From: UBA10347 sp905182135
GTDB lineage: Bacteria; Actinomycetota; Acidimicrobiia; Acidimicrobiales; UBA10347
NCBI GenBank assembly: GCA_963925805.1
Contig: CAWUSE010000001.1
Coordinates: 62,001-126,000 of the forward strand
Reading direction: 5' to 3'
DNA length: 64,000 bases
Shown: positions 62,374 through 64,000 of the stretch, piece after piece
Numbering within the stretch: the stretch's first letter is position 1
Layout of the letters: each line of letters opens with the position of its first letter
Notes under the pieces: model-generated
Databases searched by the model: none
What the model saw: the letters and a program-made list of their open reading frames with translations, nothing else
Told to the model about the DNA's origin: nothing
Position numbers and translations under genes: made by a program

Positions 62374-62664
62374 CTACTTGACGGTCGCGAGTACATCGCG
62401 AGCCGACAGGATCAACAGGTCTTCGCCATCGGAGCTAATTTCGGTGCCGCCGTACTTTGAGTACACAACGGTGTCACCAGCGGCGACGTCCATAGGGATT
62501 ATTTCGCCGGTGGTGTCGCTGCGCTTGCCAGGACCCACTGCAAGGACTTCGCCCTGTTGTGGCTTTTCCTTGGCGCTATCTGGGATTACCAGACCACTTG
62601 CGGTCGTTGCTTCGCCCTCGCTTGGGCGAACAACGATGCGGTCCTCTAAAGGCTGAAGGTTCAT
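62374..62664 (-). CDS. groS: Co-chaperonin GroES
   Basis: GroES caps the GroEL cavity. The 96-residue protein has L-Q-P-L-E-D-R-I-V-V, a mobile loop with A-T-T-A-S-G-L-V-I-P, and V-V-Y-S-K-Y-G-G-T-E-I, all typical of GroES. A ribosome site AGGAG precedes the ATG at 62664. Expression is probably controlled by HrcA at the CIRCE sequence upstream. Confidence 0.97.
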   Translation of the reverse strand: MNLQPLEDRIVVRPSEGEATTASGLVIPDSAKEKPQQGEVLAVGPGKRSDTTGEIIPMDVAAGDTVVYSKYGGTEISSDGEDLLILSARDVLATVK

Positions 62665-62752
62665 CGAGGCTCTCCTAAAAATTAAGCTCGAGATGTGTCT
62701 TTATGGATGATTAGCGCTCTCTAAAAGCTCTAACCGGGTGACCTGACGAGAG

Positions 62753-62779
62753 TTAGCACTCTCGGCAGGCGACTGCTAA
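62753..62779 (-). promoter_or_regulatory. CIRCE element (HrcA operator) upstream of groES
   Basis: TTAGCACTC (62753-62761), a 9-nt spacer and GACTGCTAA (62771-62779) match the CIRCE consensus TTAGCACTC-N9-GAGTGCTAA with one mismatch. It lies directly downstream of the -10 box, where bound HrcA would block transcription. Confidence 0.88.
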
Positions 62780-62806
62780 CTCTAGTGGGGGGCACGCCGT
62801 AGTCAA
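62779..62806 (-). promoter_or_regulatory. Promoter of groES-groEL
   Basis: On the minus strand, TTGACT (62801-62806) and TAGAGT (62779-62784) form a -35/-10 pair with a 16-nt spacer. The CIRCE element begins at the -10 box and covers the likely start point. Confidence 0.65.
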
Positions 62807-62844
62807 CCTCCGAAACAGAGGTTTTTGGGCCGACCACGAACGAT

Positions 62845-63861
62845 CTAGGCGATCCAGTTCAGCTTCAGGTTCGGTTTAGCTCCCAAGTCGAGCCCGGATG
62901 GGCCATCAGCGTTCAGTCGCCACCACGCCGCGGTCGCGATCATCGCAGCATTGTCGGTACACATCGAGCGACTCGGAACATAAGCGCGGACACCGCTCTG
63001 CACGGCGTAATCCTTCGTGCGTTCACGCAACTCGCTGTTTGCCGCAACGCCACCTGCAAGACAAATTGCGGTGGCACCGACTTCCTCGGCTGCCCGCTTC
63101 GCCTTGGCCAACAGCACGTCGACGACTGCAGCTTGGAAAGACGCCGAGACATCTTCGGCTGAAACATTAGGATTTTTCCGGACATGATTGATGACGGCAG
63201 TCTTGAGGCCGCTGAACGAGAAGTCGTAACCATCGTTGATCATCGGGCGGGGGAACTTGATAGCCGTCGGGTCGCCTTGGGTGGCAAGTTGATCGATAAC
63301 TGGCCCGCCTGGATACCCCAGGTCCAGATAACGAGCGACCTTGTCGAAGGCCTCGCCTGCGGCATCGTCGACGGTCTGTCCAATCAGGCGGTACATCCCG
63401 TGACCCTGCATCTCAATCAGCATGGTGTGGCCCCCAGAAACAAGCAGCACCACAAGTGGGAACTCCAGGTCAGGCTCCTCCAGCAACCCTGCGTAGAGGT
63501 GTCCTTCGAGATGGTTAACGCCAATGAACGGAATACCCCATGTGAGCGCCAATGCCTTGGCTGCGCTCACGCCAACGAGTAGCGAACCAACAAGACCCGG
63601 TCCGTAGGTCGCTGCAACGGCCGTCAGTTCCTTGCCCGTCCGACCAGCTTCGACCAGCGACTGTGCAACCACGGGAGTGATTAGTTCGGTGTGTGCTCGG
63701 CTGGCGATCTCAGGCACGACGCCCCCGAAGCGTGCATGCAGGTCAATCTGGCTGCTCACGACCGACGACAAGATCGTCTTGCCATCGACAACGACCGAAG
63801 CTGCGGTCTCGTCGCACGAGGTCTCGATGCCAAGAATCGTCTGTCCTAGTGTCTCGGTCAT
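62845..63861 (-). CDS. tsaD: tRNA threonylcarbamoyladenosine transferase TsaD
   Basis: TsaD transfers the threonylcarbamoyl group to A37 of ANN-decoding tRNAs, with TsaB and TsaE. The N-terminus has I-L-G-I-E-T-S-C-D-E-T-A, and the metal-binding H-x3-H is in N-H-L-E-G-H-L. The nucleotide motifs V-S-G-G-H-T and G-G-V-A-A-N-S-E-L are present. It has 338 residues. The ATGA overlap with the upstream partial gene shows translational coupling. Confidence 0.96.
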   Translation of the reverse strand: MTETLGQTILGIETSCDETAASVVVDGKTILSSVVSSQIDLHARFGGVVPEIASRAHTELITPVVAQSLVEAGRTGKELTAVAATYGPGLVGSLLVGVSAAKALALTWGIPFIGVNHLEGHLYAGLLEEPDLEFPLVVLLVSGGHTMLIEMQGHGMYRLIGQTVDDAAGEAFDKVARYLDLGYPGGPVIDQLATQGDPTAIKFPRPMINDGYDFSFSGLKTAVINHVRKNPNVSAEDVSASFQAAVVDVLLAKAKRAAEEVGATAICLAGGVAANSELRERTKDYAVQSGVRAYVPSRSMCTDNAAMIATAAWWRLNADGPSGLDLGAKPNLKLNWIA

Positions 63862-64000
63862 GCTGCGGCTCCTGTGTCTCGGTCGGATTCGGTGTGGTCG
63901 TGGGCAACCTGTAGCTCTGCCAGCCGTTCACGCCACGTATCGGAAGACACATCAGCGATAGCCATGACAACAGCGTCGGTGCTCCCCTGTCCATCGCTGC
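63858..64000 (-). CDS. rimI: 3' end of a rimI-like acetyltransferase gene (cut by window)
   Basis: The minus-strand frame enters from the window edge and ends with a TGA overlapping the tsaD ATG. Its visible residues include T-D-A-V-V-M near the start, which recalls the D-A-L-V-M end of RimI, the ribosomal-protein N-acetyltransferase commonly found before tsaD in actinobacteria. A polar 35-residue extension then follows. Only the position and this short motif support the call. Confidence 0.55.
   Translation of the reverse strand, partial: SDGQGSTDAVVMAIADVSSDTWRERLAELQVAHDHTESDRDTGAAA

Overview
The window reads as chromosomal DNA of a free-living actinobacterium, probably of the Acidimicrobiia type (an inference from gene content only). 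Pointers are a mycothiol-dependent isomerase-family enzyme, an LppM-like lipoprotein, a HrcA/CIRCE-controlled groES-groEL operon, many Pro/Thr-linkered lipoproteins, frequent GTG starts and fairly high GC. It is mostly housekeeping DNA packed on both strands. There is no prophage, CRISPR array or intact insertion sequence.

Layout. 1-9170: LppM-like lipoprotein, GlpD, nitroreductase, a DAO-family flavoenzyme, a mycothiol-type enzyme, a DUF4326 protein and a GH51 arabinofuranosidase. 9249-9338: five 18-bp tandem repeats. 9576-14188 (minus): a catabolic-looking set (cyclase, Asp/Glu racemase, PLP dehydratase, flavin monooxygenase), then tRNA-Ala(CGC). 14459-18593 (minus): dxs, PAP2 phosphatase, flippase-like protein, thioesterase. 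18665-22264 (plus): tldD, tldE and uppP. 22311-27518: SAF protein, FmdB zinc ribbon with a Ser-rich tail, plsY, galU-moeA. 28437-32966: a type IIA topoisomerase A/B pair. 33018-43494: RecB-like nuclease, CAP protein, mutM, TolB-like lipoprotein, phosphatase, phzF, map and an AcuI/YhdH reductase. 43495-46582: structured intergenic DNA, a PQQ-propeller lipoprotein and a broken two-domain lipoprotein gene. 46696-56866: a kinase-like protein, pyrE, pyrC, an amino-acid decarboxylase, an acyl-CoA ligase and cbs-metB (reverse transsulfuration). 56899-58031: an MFS pseudogene. 58238-60263: NUDIX hydrolase, cytochrome c lipoprotein and a membrane-anchored redoxin. 60462-64000 (minus): groEL, groES, tsaD and the end of a rimI-like gene.

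The most striking item is the redoxin at 59886-60263. Its reading frame is open from ATG to TAA except for one in-frame TGA, which sits exactly where the first cysteine of the catalytic C-P-F-C motif belongs. A hairpin with a bacterial-SECIS-like geometry begins a few nucleotides downstream. It is best read as a selenoprotein (mycoredoxin/glutaredoxin-like, U-P-F-C) that a standard gene caller would split or miss. It lies 26 nt behind a cytochrome c lipoprotein gene.

Three other genes (MFS exporter, two-domain lipoprotein, ACT-domain protein) carry true frameshifts or nonsense lesions. One of them is explained exactly by a 23-bp tandem duplication. Either local gene decay or assembly error could produce these; read-level checking would tell which.
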